Source of the DNA: Acidimicrobiales bacterium
GTDB lineage: Bacteria; Actinomycetota; Acidimicrobiia; Acidimicrobiales; Palsa-688
Assembly (NCBI GenBank): GCA_035533095.1
Contig: DATLUM010000050.1
Location: forward strand, 245,782 to 309,781
Reading direction: 5' to 3'
DNA length: 64,000 bases
The notes beneath the pieces are model-generated. The model saw only the letters and a program-made list of their open reading frames with translations, did not search any database and was not told the DNA's origin. Of the stretch, positions 18,388 through 26,923 are shown one piece after another. Numbering within the stretch: position 1 is the first letter of the stretch; the number at the start of each line of letters is the position of its first letter. The position numbers and the translations under genes were made by a program.

Positions 18388-18981
18388 GTGAGCAGGTCCT
18401 TCGAGCTGCCCGAGGTCGAGTGGGCGACCGTAGGCACCGTTGGCGAGCCGGGACACCGGACGTTCTACCTGCAGGCTCGCCAGGACGATCAGCTGGTCAC
18501 GCTCAAGCTGGAGAAACAGCAGGTCGCCGCCATGTCCCAGTTCCTCGCCGAGATCCTGTCCGATCTACCGTCTCCCGAAGTGATCGCCGACAACGATGAC
18601 CAGGAGCTGGTCGAGCCGGTGCTGGCCGAATGGGCGGTCGGGGCGCTTCAGCTGGCCTACGACGGGTCCGCGGACCGGATCGTCATCCTCGCCGAGGAGC
18701 TAGGCCCGCCGGACGAGGAGTCCGAAGACGACGATCTGCAGTCCCCGCCCGGCGAAATCGACGAGCCCGACCTCGAGACGATCACCGCCGGCGTGGGGAC
18801 GAGCGACGAGCACGCCGTGGGCCGCATCGGGATCACCCGCTCGCAAGCCGCCGGCATCGCCAAGCGAGGCTGGGAGTTGGTCGGCGCCGGCCGACCCACG
18901 TGCACCCTCTGCGGCCACCCCATCGACCCCGAAGGCCACTCATGCCCCAGAACCAACGGTCACGGGTCCCCGGGGCGCTGA
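18388..18981 (+). CDS. DUF3090 family protein with C-terminal zinc ribbon
   Basis: A 197-residue member of DUF3090, conserved in actinobacteria beside the MSMEG_4193 phosphomutase. The N-terminal domain (RTFYLQARQDDQLVTLKLEK) is followed by an acidic stretch and a C-terminal CTLCG-x8-HSCP zinc-ribbon-like motif. GTG 18388 begins 10 nt after the phosphomutase. The 3' end overlaps the SCO1664-family gene by 40 nt. Function not established. Confidence 0.85.
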   Translation: MSRSFELPEVEWATVGTVGEPGHRTFYLQARQDDQLVTLKLEKQQVAAMSQFLAEILSDLPSPEVIADNDDQELVEPVLAEWAVGALQLAYDGSADRIVILAEELGPPDEESEDDDLQSPPGEIDEPDLETITAGVGTSDEHAVGRIGITRSQAAGIAKRGWELVGAGRPTCTLCGHPIDPEGHSCPRTNGHGSPGR

Positions 18982-19697
18982 GCGGCTCCACGGGTGTCCT
19001 CGCGTGCGGCGAGGTCGAGATCCAGGGCCGCATGCCCTGGAGCAGCAATGCGACGTTCCTCGTGACGGTGGACCGCCCGGGTGGGGACGGACAGGCAGGC
19101 GAGGCTCCCCTGGCGGCGATCTACAAGCCGGCCGCCGGCGAGCGCCCGCTGTGGGACTTCCCGGGCGGCCTGTACCGGCGCGAGATCGCCGCGTACGAGC
19201 TTTCGGAGGCGCTCGGGTGGGCCCTGGTGCCCGAGACCGTCGCCCGCGACGACGCACCGCTTGGCAGCGGCTCGCTGCAACGCTTCGTGGACGCTGACTT
19301 CGAGCAGCACTACTTCACGCTGCTCGAGGAGGACCGGTTCCACCCAACGCTGAAGCGGATGGCGGTGTTCGACGTGGTCGCCAACAACGCCGACCGCAAG
19401 GGTGGCCACTGCCTGCTCGACACCGCCGGCCACATCTGGGGAATCGACCACGGGCTGTGCTTCCACACCGATCCCAAGCTTCGCACCGTCATCTGGGACT
19501 TCGCCGGCGAACGCCTCGAAGACTCCGACGCGGCCGACCTCGCGGGGCTGCTCGAGCGCGGGTTGCCCGAACGGCTCACCGCGTGCCTTCACCAGGGCGA
19601 GGCGGCCGCCCTGGAGCAGCGAATCAGCCGGCTGCTGCGCGTCGGGAGGCTTCCCGAGCCGCGCAGCGACCGGCCCTACCCTTGGCCGCTCGTCTGA
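18942..19697 (+). CDS. SCO1664 family protein (PI3/PI4-kinase-like fold)
   Basis: A 251-residue protein of the SCO1664 family, third member of the trio. The VFDVVANNADRKGGHCLLD and GIDHGLCFH blocks resemble the catalytic and metal-binding loops of PI3/PI4-kinase-like (HipA/Fic-D3-type) folds, with an ATP-binding-like AAIYKPAAGERPLWDFPGG N-lobe. A kinase activity is thus plausible but unproven. ATG 18942 lies inside the end of the DUF3090 gene (40-nt overlap, other frame). The stop is 4 nt from the convergent etfA stop. Confidence 0.82.
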   Translation: MPQNQRSRVPGALSGSTGVLACGEVEIQGRMPWSSNATFLVTVDRPGGDGQAGEAPLAAIYKPAAGERPLWDFPGGLYRREIAAYELSEALGWALVPETVARDDAPLGSGSLQRFVDADFEQHYFTLLEEDRFHPTLKRMAVFDVVANNADRKGGHCLLDTAGHIWGIDHGLCFHTDPKLRTVIWDFAGERLEDSDAADLAGLLERGLPERLTACLHQGEAAALEQRISRLLRVGRLPEPRSDRPYPWPLV

Positions 19698-19701
19698 GCG
19701 A

Positions 19702-20667
19702 CTAGCCCCGGGCGCGCAGCGCCTCTATGAGCTTCGGCAGCACCTTGTTCACATCGCCGACGATTCCCAGGTCGGCAATCGAGAAGATCGGGGCCTCCTG
19801 GTCCTTGTTTATGGCGACGATGTTCTTCGAGCCCTTCATGCCGACCATGTGCTGCGTTGCCCCGGAGATGCCCGCGGCGATGTAGACGGTCGGCTTGACC
19901 GTCTTGCCGGTCTGGCCCACCTGGTGGGAGTAGGGGACCCAGCCGGCGTCGACGATCGCACGCGAGGCGCCGGCGGCGCCCTTGAGAAGCTTTGCCAGGT
20001 CCTCGATCATCTGGTAGCCATCGGCCTGGCCGAGCCCGCGCCCGCCGGACACGACGATCGCCGCCTCGTCGAGCTTGGGGCCCTCGGTCTCCTCCACGTG
20101 GGACGACAGCACCTTGGCGGAACCGGTCGCACCGAGGTCCGGGACCGACCAGGTGTCGACCGGCGCCGCTCCCCCGCCGCTCGGCTCCGCGGCGAACGAC
20201 TTGGCCCGGATCACGTAGATCCCCGGGGAGCCTGCCATGAGGCGGGCGTTGAGGATCTCCGTTCCGCCGAAGATGGCGTGCTCGGTCACCAGGCCTGCGT
20301 CGCCCTCGGCGATCCCCACTACGTTGGTCAGAACCGGGCGGTCCAACCTGGCGGACAGGCGGCCGGCTATGTCGCGGCCGTCGTAGGTCTGCGGGACGAA
20401 AACGGCGTCGAACCCGCCCGACGAGGCCTGCTCGGCGATGGCGGCCGCCACGGCCGGGCCGGCGAGACCACCGCGGAGGTCGCCGACCGTGTGCAGGGCG
20501 GTCGCACCGTGAGCGCCGGCTTCGCCGGCGATTGCATCCGCGTCGCCCCACGTGACGCCTTCGACGGAGGACGCCAGCTCGCGCGCCTTGGTGAGCAACT
20601 CGAGCGAGACGGGCGCCACCTTGTCGCCGGCGCGTACGACGACGACGAGAATCTTGTTGAGTGCCAT
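19702..20667 (-). CDS. etfA: electron transfer flavoprotein alpha subunit
   Basis: A 321-residue EtfA. The C-terminal FAD-binding half shows the conserved series [51 protein letters not shown] and [23 protein letters not shown] accepts electrons from acyl-CoA dehydrogenases (one is encoded at 46.6-47.8 kb) and passes them to the quinone pool. It lies 21 nt downstream of etfB on the minus strand. The start ATG 20667 is close to a GAGG element. Confidence 0.95.
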   Translation of the reverse strand: MALNKILVVVVRAGDKVAPVSLELLTKARELASSVEGVTWGDADAIAGEAGAHGATALHTVGDLRGGLAGPAVAAAIAEQASSGGFDAVFVPQTYDGRDIAGRLSARLDRPVLTNVVGIAEGDAGLVTEHAIFGGTEILNARLMAGSPGIYVIRAKSFAAEPSGGGAAPVDTWSVPDLGATGSAKVLSSHVEETEGPKLDEAAIVVSGGRGLGQADGYQMIEDLAKLLKGAAGASRAIVDAGWVPYSHQVGQTGKTVKPTVYIAAGISGATQHMVGMKGSKNIVAINKDQEAPIFSIADLGIVGDVNKVLPKLIEALRARG

Positions 20668-20688
20668 GAGTGTGGTGAGCCTCTCTAC

Positions 20689-21477
20689 CTAGATGACCTT
20701 GAGCTGCTCGAGGTACGCCACGATCCGCTCGTGAGCGTCGCCCTCGTCGACGACTATCTCCCCTGCCTTGCGGGCCTCGGCCGGCGCCACAGCTACGACC
20801 TCCTGGCGAGCGCCGGCGGCCCCGACCGCACCGCCGTCCACGCCCAGATCGGCGACCTTCAACTCCTCGACGGGCTTGCCCTTCGCCGCCATGATGCCCT
20901 TGAAGGAGGGATACCTGGGCTCCACCACGCCGGCGGTCACGGTTACGACAGCGGGCAGGGAGACCTCCACCTGGTCGTAGCCGACCTCGGTCTGACGCTC
21001 GACGCTGACCTTTCCGTCCGCGACGGTCACCTTCTTTGCGAAGGTGACGGCCGGCAAGCCGAGCAGCTCCGCCACCTGCACCGGCAGGGTCCCGGTGTAG
21101 CCGTCGGTCGACTCGGTCGCTGCGAGGATCAGATCGGGTTCGGCCCTCTTGATCGCCGCCGCCAGCACCTTGGCCGTGCTGAGCGCGTCGGAGCCGGCCA
21201 GTGACGGGTCGCTCACGAGGATTGCCTTGGCAGCGCCCATCGCCAGCGCGGTGCGCAGGCCACTGGTCTCGCTGTTGGGGGCCATCGACACGAGGGTCAC
21301 CTCGCCGCCCCCGGCCTGCTCCGCCAGCTGGAGCCCCATCTCCACGCCGTAGGAGTCCGATTCGTCAAGGATCAGCTTGCCCTCGCGTAGCAGGTTCTTG
21401 GTGACCGGATCTAGCTTCCCGGGCGACGCGGGGTCAGGGATCTGCTTTACGCAGACGACAACGTTCATGGCGTTCAT
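20689..21477 (-). CDS. etfB: electron transfer flavoprotein beta subunit
   Basis: A 262-residue EtfB with the standard VVVCVKQIPDP start, ESDSYGVEMGLQLAE, ILAATESTDGYTGTLPVQVAELLG and a PSFKGIMAAKGKPV C-terminal segment. It forms the AMP-containing subunit of ETF with EtfA. ATG 21477 is preceded by TAGGAAAC, giving a usable ribosome site; ATG 21468 is an in-frame alternative. It is the first gene of etfBA, divergent from the anti-sigma-like gene. Confidence 0.95.
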   Translation of the reverse strand: MNAMNVVVCVKQIPDPASPGKLDPVTKNLLREGKLILDESDSYGVEMGLQLAEQAGGGEVTLVSMAPNSETSGLRTALAMGAAKAILVSDPSLAGSDALSTAKVLAAAIKRAEPDLILAATESTDGYTGTLPVQVAELLGLPAVTFAKKVTVADGKVSVERQTEVGYDQVEVSLPAVVTVTAGVVEPRYPSFKGIMAAKGKPVEELKVADLGVDGGAVGAAGARQEVVAVAPAEARKAGEIVVDEGDAHERIVAYLEQLKVI

Positions 21478-21573
21478 TGTTTCCTACGAGCGGTTTTCCG
21501 AACAAACCGAGCCCTGGCGAGCCGTACCGAGCGATGAGCTTCGTGGCTACCAGGCTGCTACGGTCGCAGGGTC

Positions 21574-21972
21574 GTGAGCGAGCCCGATCAGGTACGGCTG
21601 ACAGTGCCGGCTATGCCCGAGTTCCTTCGCCTTGCTCGGGTCACCGCGGCCGGTCTCGCCGGACGGCTCGGGTTCAGCTACGACGAGGTCGAGGATCTGC
21701 GCCTGGCCATCGACGAGATGTGCTTCGGGCTGACCGGTCCCACCGGCCGGAGGGGCACAGTCGAACTCGTGTACACGATGCTCGGAGACGGGCTCGTGGT
21801 GGAAGGACGCGGGCAGTTCGTCGACGACATCACCCCGGTCGGGCTCACCGATCTCTCCCGGGTCATCCTCGGTGCTCTGGTCGACGAGCACGACCTCGGC
21901 CCCGGTCCACCCGCCCCCCACTTCAGGCTGGTGAAACATCGCCACGCCAGCGTCGCTAGAACCGGTGACTGA
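21574..21972 (+). CDS. anti-sigma-factor-like protein with degenerate HATPase domain
   Basis: A 132-residue protein with RsbW/SpoIIAB-like spacing (DEVEDLRLAIDEMCFGLTG) directly upstream of, and overlapping by 8 nt, a SigB/F-type sigma factor. The usual N-box Asn that coordinates Mg-ATP is not present (CFGLTG instead of a CTNAxxH-type motif) and no clear DxGxG G1 box is seen. Either ATP binding has been lost or the fold has drifted. Likely role: binds and holds the co-encoded sigma factor. GTG 21574 has TACGGT 9 nt upstream. Confidence 0.7.
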   Translation: MSEPDQVRLTVPAMPEFLRLARVTAAGLAGRLGFSYDEVEDLRLAIDEMCFGLTGPTGRRGTVELVYTMLGDGLVVEGRGQFVDDITPVGLTDLSRVILGALVDEHDLGPGPPAPHFRLVKHRHASVARTGD

Positions 21973-22723
21973 CCGAGAGTCTCTGCGCGAATCGTTCGCC
22001 GAGTACGCCCGTACCGGTGACATCGTCCTGCGAGACCGGCTGGTCCAAGCACACATGGGCCTGGCCTCCTACCTGGCGCGTCGTTTCGCCAACCGGGGGC
22101 AACCTCTCGACGACCTGGTTCAGGTCGCGTCCTTGGGGCTGCTGAAGGCGGTGGATCGTTTCGACCCGGGGCTTGGCATCGAGTTCTCCACGTATGCGAC
22201 GACGACGATCGTCGGGGAGCTGAAAAGGCACCTGCGCGACAAGGGCTGGGCGGTCCGCGCTCCGCGGCGGATGCAGGAGCTGTACCTGAACCTGAGCCAG
22301 GTCATCGACACGCTCGGGCAGGAACTCGGGCGCTCGCCGACCATCTCCGAGATGGCGAACGAAGTGGGGGCCTCCGAGGAAGACGTCCTCGAGGCTCTCG
22401 AAGCGGGCCAGGCGTACCGGTTCGCCTCGCTCGACGCCCCGAAAGGTGACGGCGAGGGGACCGAGTCGCTCGGTGATCGCATCGGGCACGAGGACTCCGA
22501 GCTCGCCAGGGCCGAAGGGCGCGCCACCCTCGACCCGCTGCTCCGCCAGCTTCCTCTTCGCCAGCGCCGGGTCGTCGAGCTCCGTTTCTTCGACGGCCTG
22601 ACCCAGTCGGAGATCGCCCGCCGTCTGGGCATATCGCAGATGCAGGTCTCCCGGCTGCTCACGCGGAGCGTGGCGCATCTCAGATCACTGGCGAAGGTGT
22701 CGCCGACCGCCGGCGAATCCTGA
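21965..22723 (+). CDS. RNA polymerase sigma factor, SigB/F/G type
   Basis: A 252-residue group-3 sigma factor. Region 2 (LRDRLVQAHMGLASYLARRF, PLDDLVQVASLGLLKAVDRFDPGLG, FSTYATTTIVGELKRHLRDK), region 3 and region 4 (LPLRQRRVVELRFFDGL then a QSEIARRLGISQMQVSRLL helix-turn-helix) are intact. GTG 21965 overlaps the anti-sigma-like gene by 8 nt, suggesting translational coupling and partner control. It probably governs a general-stress or stationary-phase regulon. Confidence 0.94.
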   Translation: MTDRESLRESFAEYARTGDIVLRDRLVQAHMGLASYLARRFANRGQPLDDLVQVASLGLLKAVDRFDPGLGIEFSTYATTTIVGELKRHLRDKGWAVRAPRRMQELYLNLSQVIDTLGQELGRSPTISEMANEVGASEEDVLEALEAGQAYRFASLDAPKGDGEGTESLGDRIGHEDSELARAEGRATLDPLLRQLPLRQRRVVELRFFDGLTQSEIARRLGISQMQVSRLLTRSVAHLRSLAKVSPTAGES

Positions 22724-22733
22724 CTCGCCGGCC

Positions 22734-23768
22734 GTGCGGCTGCTACTCGTCGTCAACACGTCAGCGTCATCCGTCACCGCCCGGGCGCGGGTGGTGATCC
22801 AGAAGTCGTTGGCGGCCGATCACGACGTGACCGTCGCCGAGACCAGCCGGCGAGGTCACGCCACCCGGCTGGCGCAGGGAGCGGCGTCGAGAGGCGTCGA
22901 CTGCGTGGTGGTGCTCGGCGGGGACGGGACACTGAACGAGGCTGCCAACGGGCTGGCCGGATCGCGCTGTGCGCTGGGCGTGCTGCCGGGGGGCTCGACG
23001 AACGTCTTCGCCCGGACGATCGGCATGACCAACGACCCGATCGAGGCGACCGGCGAGCTGCTGGACGCGCTCGCTCGCGGGGAGGACGGGATCCGGAAGG
23101 TGGGGCTGGGGAGCGTCAACGGCCGTCGCTACCTGTTCCATGTCGGGGTTGGCTTCGACGCGGCTGTCGTGGCCCAGGTGGAAAAGCGCTCCGCCCTCAA
23201 GCGCTACCTGGGGCACGCCTTCTTCGCGTACACGGCGCTCGACACGTGGGGCCGGCGCTTCGATCGGAGGCACCCGCACTTCTCGGTCAGGATCGAGCGT
23301 GCCGTCACGGTCGGGGCGGACACGGTCGGGGTGTCGGCTCCTAAGGAGCTCGTGGAGGTCGACGACGGCTACTTCGCGATCATCCTCAACACCAACCCGT
23401 ACACGTTCCTGGGCGAGCGCCCCTTCGACGTCGCCCCGGGCACCGGTTTGGACAACCCGCTGACGGCGATAGTGCTCCGGTCGCTCGGGGCTCCCACCAT
23501 GCTGGCCCTGGCGGCGGCTGCCCTGAGAGGCGAAGGGGGCTTGAAGACATCCCGGAAGGTTTCGGTCACCCGCGACGCGGTAAGGGTGACCCTGAACGCC
23601 TACAAGCCCGTCCCCTACCAGGTCGACGGCGACTATCTCGGGGAGACGAGCCATCTCGAGTTCCGTTGGGAACCGGAGGACCTGCGCTTGGTCATACCGG
23701 TCGCCACCGTGCCCGGCGCACCCGCCAGCGAGGCCTGGCACAGACCGATCCGACCCCGCCTGGGCTGA
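22734..23768 (+). CDS. diacylglycerol/lipid kinase (YegS/DagK family)
   Basis: A 344-residue lipid kinase with the catalytic VLGGDGTLNEAANGL motif (about residue 60) and LPGGSTNVFARTIGM, followed by a C-terminal beta-rich domain (QVDGDYLGETSHLEF). The family phosphorylates diacylglycerol or related lipids with ATP. GTG 22734 starts 10 nt after the sigma gene, so co-transcription is possible. The end is followed by the 179-bp whiB upstream region. Confidence 0.9.
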   Translation: MRLLLVVNTSASSVTARARVVIQKSLAADHDVTVAETSRRGHATRLAQGAASRGVDCVVVLGGDGTLNEAANGLAGSRCALGVLPGGSTNVFARTIGMTNDPIEATGELLDALARGEDGIRKVGLGSVNGRRYLFHVGVGFDAAVVAQVEKRSALKRYLGHAFFAYTALDTWGRRFDRRHPHFSVRIERAVTVGADTVGVSAPKELVEVDDGYFAIILNTNPYTFLGERPFDVAPGTGLDNPLTAIVLRSLGAPTMLALAAAALRGEGGLKTSRKVSVTRDAVRVTLNAYKPVPYQVDGDYLGETSHLEFRWEPEDLRLVIPVATVPGAPASEAWHRPIRPRLG

Positions 23769-23834
23769 GAAGACGGTAGAACCCAGACCCGCGGGTTCGG
23801 CCGCTCGGTACCGAGAATTTGGCGCGCCAAAGGC

Positions 23835-23863
23835 TTGCATTCGTGTGTCCCGCGATTTACGCT
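23835..23863 (+). promoter_or_regulatory. candidate promoter for whiB1-like gene
   Basis: TTGCAT at 23835-23840 and TACGCT at 23858-23863 are separated by exactly 17 bp, a good vegetative-type -35/-10 arrangement. It predicts a start of transcription near 23870 and a leader of about 75 nt before the whiB start. It is the clearest -35/-10 pair I found in the window. Confidence 0.5.
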
Positions 23864-23906
23864 GTTGCATCGCTGCGGTGAACACACGTTTCGGTGTTAC
23901 AACGCA

Positions 23907-23922
23907 CGTGACGTTTTTCACA
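23907..23922. promoter_or_regulatory. CRP-family-like binding site upstream of whiB
   Basis: The sequence CGTGA-N6-TCACA matches nine of ten defined positions of the CRP consensus TGTGA-N6-TCACA, with fully symmetric GTGA/TCAC half sites. It lies 26 bp before the whiB start and downstream of the predicted promoter, a position that would fit repression or a second promoter. In M. tuberculosis whiB1 is known to be controlled by the cAMP receptor Rv3676. Confidence 0.5.
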
Positions 23923-23947
23923 TACCCCCCTGGAAAGGCAGTTGCAC

Positions 23948-24238
23948 GTGGCCCTCACCTGGAGCCGCAACATCGAGTGGGACTTGGACGACTGGCGCGA
24001 TCAAGCTGCCTGCCGTGACACCGATCCCGACCTGTTCTTCCCGATCGGCAGCACCGGTCCGGCGATCGAGCAGATAGAGGCGGCGAAGGCGGTGTGCATG
24101 CAATGCGACGCACAACAGTCGTGCCTCGAGTTCGCCCTGGTGACCAACCAGGAATCGGGCATCTGGGGGGGCACGTCCGAGGACGAGAGGCGCAAGCTGC
24201 GCAAGCAGTGGCTGGCGAGCCAGCGCCGGGCTAGCTGA
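23948..24238 (+). CDS. whiB1: WhiB-family Fe-S regulator, WhiB1-like
   Basis: A 96-residue WhiB protein with the four cluster cysteines at residues 22, 50, 53 and 59 (C-x27-C-x2-C-x5-C), the DPDLFFPIGSTGPA segment, the GIWGG turn and a basic C-terminal tail (ERRKLRKQW). WhiB proteins hold an NO/O2-responsive [4Fe-4S] cluster and bind the primary sigma factor. Similarity is greatest to WhiB1, and as in M. tuberculosis (Rv3219/Rv3220c) the convergent neighbour is pdtaS. GTG 23948 sits 9 nt after GGAAAGG; TTG 23942 is the alternative. Confidence 0.9.
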   Translation: MALTWSRNIEWDLDDWRDQAACRDTDPDLFFPIGSTGPAIEQIEAAKAVCMQCDAQQSCLEFALVTNQESGIWGGTSEDERRKLRKQWLASQRRAS

Positions 24239-24247
24239 CCCCGGGCG

Positions 24248-25735
24248 TCAGATCGCGGCGAGGTCCGGCTCGCTTCCTTGGTCCACCGGGAACACGAGTT
24301 CGACCACAGCACCACCCTCCGGCCGGTTGTACATCCGGATGGTGCCGGCCATCTGCGTGCCGACCAGGCCGCGAACGATCGACAGCCCCAGGCTCGACGT
24401 GCTGTCGATGTCGAACCCGGCAGGCAGACCCACCCCGTCGTCGGTGACCGTGACCCTCAACTCCCCGTCGCGGCGATCGAGCTCCACCTCGACGTGCAGC
24501 GGCGCTGTGTGCCCGTGATCCTTGACAGGCCTGGCGTGCTCGGCGGCGTTCTGCAGGAGCTCCGTGATGACCACGGCCAACGGGGTCGCGAGCGAAGCCT
24601 GTAGCTCACCCGCTTCGCCGGTGTAGGTGATCTTCACCGGCCGTTCGGTGCTGCCCAAGTCCTCGGCCATGCGGACCAGGGAAGGCAGGATGTCGTTGAA
24701 GTCGACCTCGTCGGTCGTGTCGCGGGACAGGATCTCGTGCACCACGGCGATCGAGCGAACCCGGCGCTCGGATTCCTCGAGCGCGTGGCGCGCCTCTCCT
24801 GTGGGCACCCTGCGTGACTGGATGCGCAGCAGCGAGGAGATCGTCTGCAGGTTGTTCTTGACCCGGTGGTGGACCTCGCGGATCGCCGCGTCCTTCGAGA
24901 GAAGCAGGCGGTCACGCCGGCGCAGGTCGCTCACGTCCCGTACCAGCACCAGCGCTCCGGTCACTGCGGACCTGTCGAGCAGCGGGACGCACCGGATCAC
25001 GACAGCGGTGTCTGCGCCGTGCACGAGCTCCTCAACTGCCGGGAGCCTCGTCTGGAACGCGACCGACACCGCGGTCTGCGAGAGTCCGGCCTCGTCGAGT
25101 CGTACTCCCTCGATGCCGGAATACACGCCCATGCGGTGCAACGCGTTGACCGCGTTCGGTGAGGCGTAGTCAACCCTCGCGCTGGCGTCGAGGACGAGAA
25201 CGCCGTCACCGACGCGGGGTGTCTCGGTGACCACAGCCTCGTCAACCGGGAACGGGAAGTCGCCGTTGGAGATCATCCGCGCCAGACGGTCGAAGACCTC
25301 CACATATACCCGCTCGAGCACCCCGGGCCGGCGACCGACGGACAGCGCCGACTCGCGCGTCATGATCGCCACGAGCTCACCCTGCCACCGCACGGGTATG
25401 CACACGATGCGGGCGTGCTCGCTGCGGCGTGGTATCGCCACCTCCCCCTCGACTATGCCGCCGACGGACCAGGCCCTCGGAAGCACCGGGCGGTCTTCCG
25501 CGGTCATGATGCTTCCGACAAGGTCGTCGAGATGCAGCGTCTGGTTCGTCGTCGGCCTCACCTGCCCGAGCACCACGAACCCCCCGGGCGACGACTTCGC
25601 CGGCGCGAACAGAAGCAGATCCGAGAACGACAGGTCCGACAGGACGCCCCACCCCGCTACCAGCCTCTGCAGGTGGCCCACCACCGCGCCCTTGAGAGCG
25701 GTGTGTTCCTCGACGAGCTCGGCGATCGTGGCCAT
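24248..25735 (-). CDS. pdtaS: sensor histidine kinase, PdtaS-like (HisKA_2)
   Basis: A 495-residue cytosolic kinase without membrane helices. An N-terminal GAF-like region (LSFSDLLLFAPA) and a PAS-like middle are followed by a HisKA_2 dimerisation domain with the phosphoacceptor in REVHHRVKNNLQT (about residue 288), then a HATPase domain (ELLQNAAEHA N-box, VTDDGVGLP G1). This matches PdtaS, partner of the ANTAR-type RNA-binding regulator PdtaR, which is not in the window. It is last in a minus-strand operon, 6 nt after the bagB-like gene and 9 nt from the convergent whiB stop. Confidence 0.88.
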   Translation of the reverse strand: MATIAELVEEHTALKGAVVGHLQRLVAGWGVLSDLSFSDLLLFAPAKSSPGGFVVLGQVRPTTNQTLHLDDLVGSIMTAEDRPVLPRAWSVGGIVEGEVAIPRRSEHARIVCIPVRWQGELVAIMTRESALSVGRRPGVLERVYVEVFDRLARMISNGDFPFPVDEAVVTETPRVGDGVLVLDASARVDYASPNAVNALHRMGVYSGIEGVRLDEAGLSQTAVSVAFQTRLPAVEELVHGADTAVVIRCVPLLDRSAVTGALVLVRDVSDLRRRDRLLLSKDAAIREVHHRVKNNLQTISSLLRIQSRRVPTGEARHALEESERRVRSIAVVHEILSRDTTDEVDFNDILPSLVRMAEDLGSTERPVKITYTGEAGELQASLATPLAVVITELLQNAAEHARPVKDHGHTAPLHVEVELDRRDGELRVTVTDDGVGLPAGFDIDSTSSLGLSIVRGLVGTQMAGTIRMYNRPEGGAVVELVFPVDQGSEPDLAAI

Positions 25736-25741
25736 GAGCTC

Positions 25742-26923
25742 CTACGACCAGATCTTCTCGCCGAGACGCAACAGGCCCGGCAGGTCGTGTATGTCCGAGT
25801 CGAACTCCGGAACCGATGTGACTACGTCCGGACGTGCCTCGAGCTCCTTGCGCTGCGCCGCCTCCCGGCGAGCGACCACCGCGAAGTTCCTGAAGTTCTC
25901 CCCCACCTCTGCGAGCACCCGCCCGAGCTGGGAGTCGTCGACACCCAAGGACGCCGCGATACCGGCTGAGGCCGCCAGCTCCGGACCGTCGTCGCACAGC
26001 CTGACAGCCCGGCGCTCCGCGTCCTCGTCGAGCAGGTAATCGGGCAGGACCTTGTTCAGCACGAGCGCGCCGAGGTGGAACCGCTTGGAGGTCAGTACCT
26101 GGATGAAGAACTCGGCCTCCCTGACGGGTGCGGCCTCGAGCGTGCTCACGACGATGAACGTCGTCCTCTTGTCGCGCAGCACCCTCTCCACCGAGCGGGC
26201 CCTATCGACGAACCCGCTGTACATGGTCTGGAACAGGATGAAGAACTCCGCGATGTCCTCGAGGAACTGCGATCCGAGCACGCGGTCCGCGACTTGATAG
26301 AAGGGACGCGCCGCCATGTTCACCATCCGCGAGCGGTACGGGGCGATCAAGAGGCGCAGCAGCCTCGACGAGAAGAACTCGGCCATGCGTTGAGGAGCCT
26401 CGATGAAGTCGATTGCGTTGCGCGTCGGCGGCGTATCGACGACGATCAGATCGAAGTTCCCCTCGGAATGGATCTCGTAGAGCCGCTCCATCGCGATGTA
26501 GTCGTGGCTCTGCACGAACTTGCCGGAGATGTTCTGATAGAGCGGATTTGACAGGATCCGCATGGCCGTCTCGCGGTCGGGTGCATGCCTGCGAACCAGC
26601 GCGTCCCAGCTCTGCTTCGTGTCGAGCATCGCGGCCCACAGCTCACCGCGTGGTCGGACGCCCGCAGCCTTGAATGCGTCGGGGTCGACCCGGGTCTCGG
26701 TGTTGCCAAGGCCATCGAGACCGAGAGCGTTGGCGAGCCGCCGCGCCGGGTCCACGGTCACGACGAGAACCTTCCCTCCGTGGTGGACGGCCGCCATGGC
26801 CGCGGCCGCGGCTGCGGTCGTCGTCTTGCCGACACCACCCGACCCGCAGGCGATCACGATCTCCTTGTAGCCAAGGAGCGCATCGATGCTCGACACGTGG
26901 TCCTGTTCCGCCCTGGCCATCAA
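25742..26923 (-). CDS. ArsA/Get3-like ATPase, BagB (Rv3680) type
   Basis: A 393-residue ATPase of the ArsA/GET3 class. The deviant Walker A is GSGGVGKTTT (about residue 27), with VVDTPPTRNAIDFI as switch II/Walker B and TVDPARRLANALG as the A-loop region. It overlaps the second ATPase gene by 4 nt. The pair corresponds to mycobacterial Rv3679-Rv3680 (BagA/BagB), a heteromeric Get3-like complex whose exact job is unclear. Minus-strand operon: DUF3107, bagA-like, bagB-like, pdtaS. Confidence 0.85.
   Translation of the reverse strand: MMARAEQDHVSSIDALLGYKEIVIACGSGGVGKTTTAAAAAAMAAVHHGGKVLVVTVDPARRLANALGLDGLGNTETRVDPDAFKAAGVRPRGELWAAMLDTKQSWDALVRRHAPDRETAMRILSNPLYQNISGKFVQSHDYIAMERLYEIHSEGNFDLIVVDTPPTRNAIDFIEAPQRMAEFFSSRLLRLLIAPYRSRMVNMAARPFYQVADRVLGSQFLEDIAEFFILFQTMYSGFVDRARSVERVLRDKRTTFIVVSTLEAAPVREAEFFIQVLTSKRFHLGALVLNKVLPDYLLDEDAERRAVRLCDDGPELAASAGIAASLGVDDSQLGRVLAEVGENFRNFAVVARREAAQRKELEARPDVVTSVPEFDSDIHDLPGLLRLGEKIWS

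Noticed and set aside
23769..23947. Riboswitch or small RNA in the whiB upstream region
   Set aside because: A promoter, a CRP-like site and a small inverted repeat (AACAC-N8-GTGTT) explain the sequence; no known riboswitch fold was recognised.
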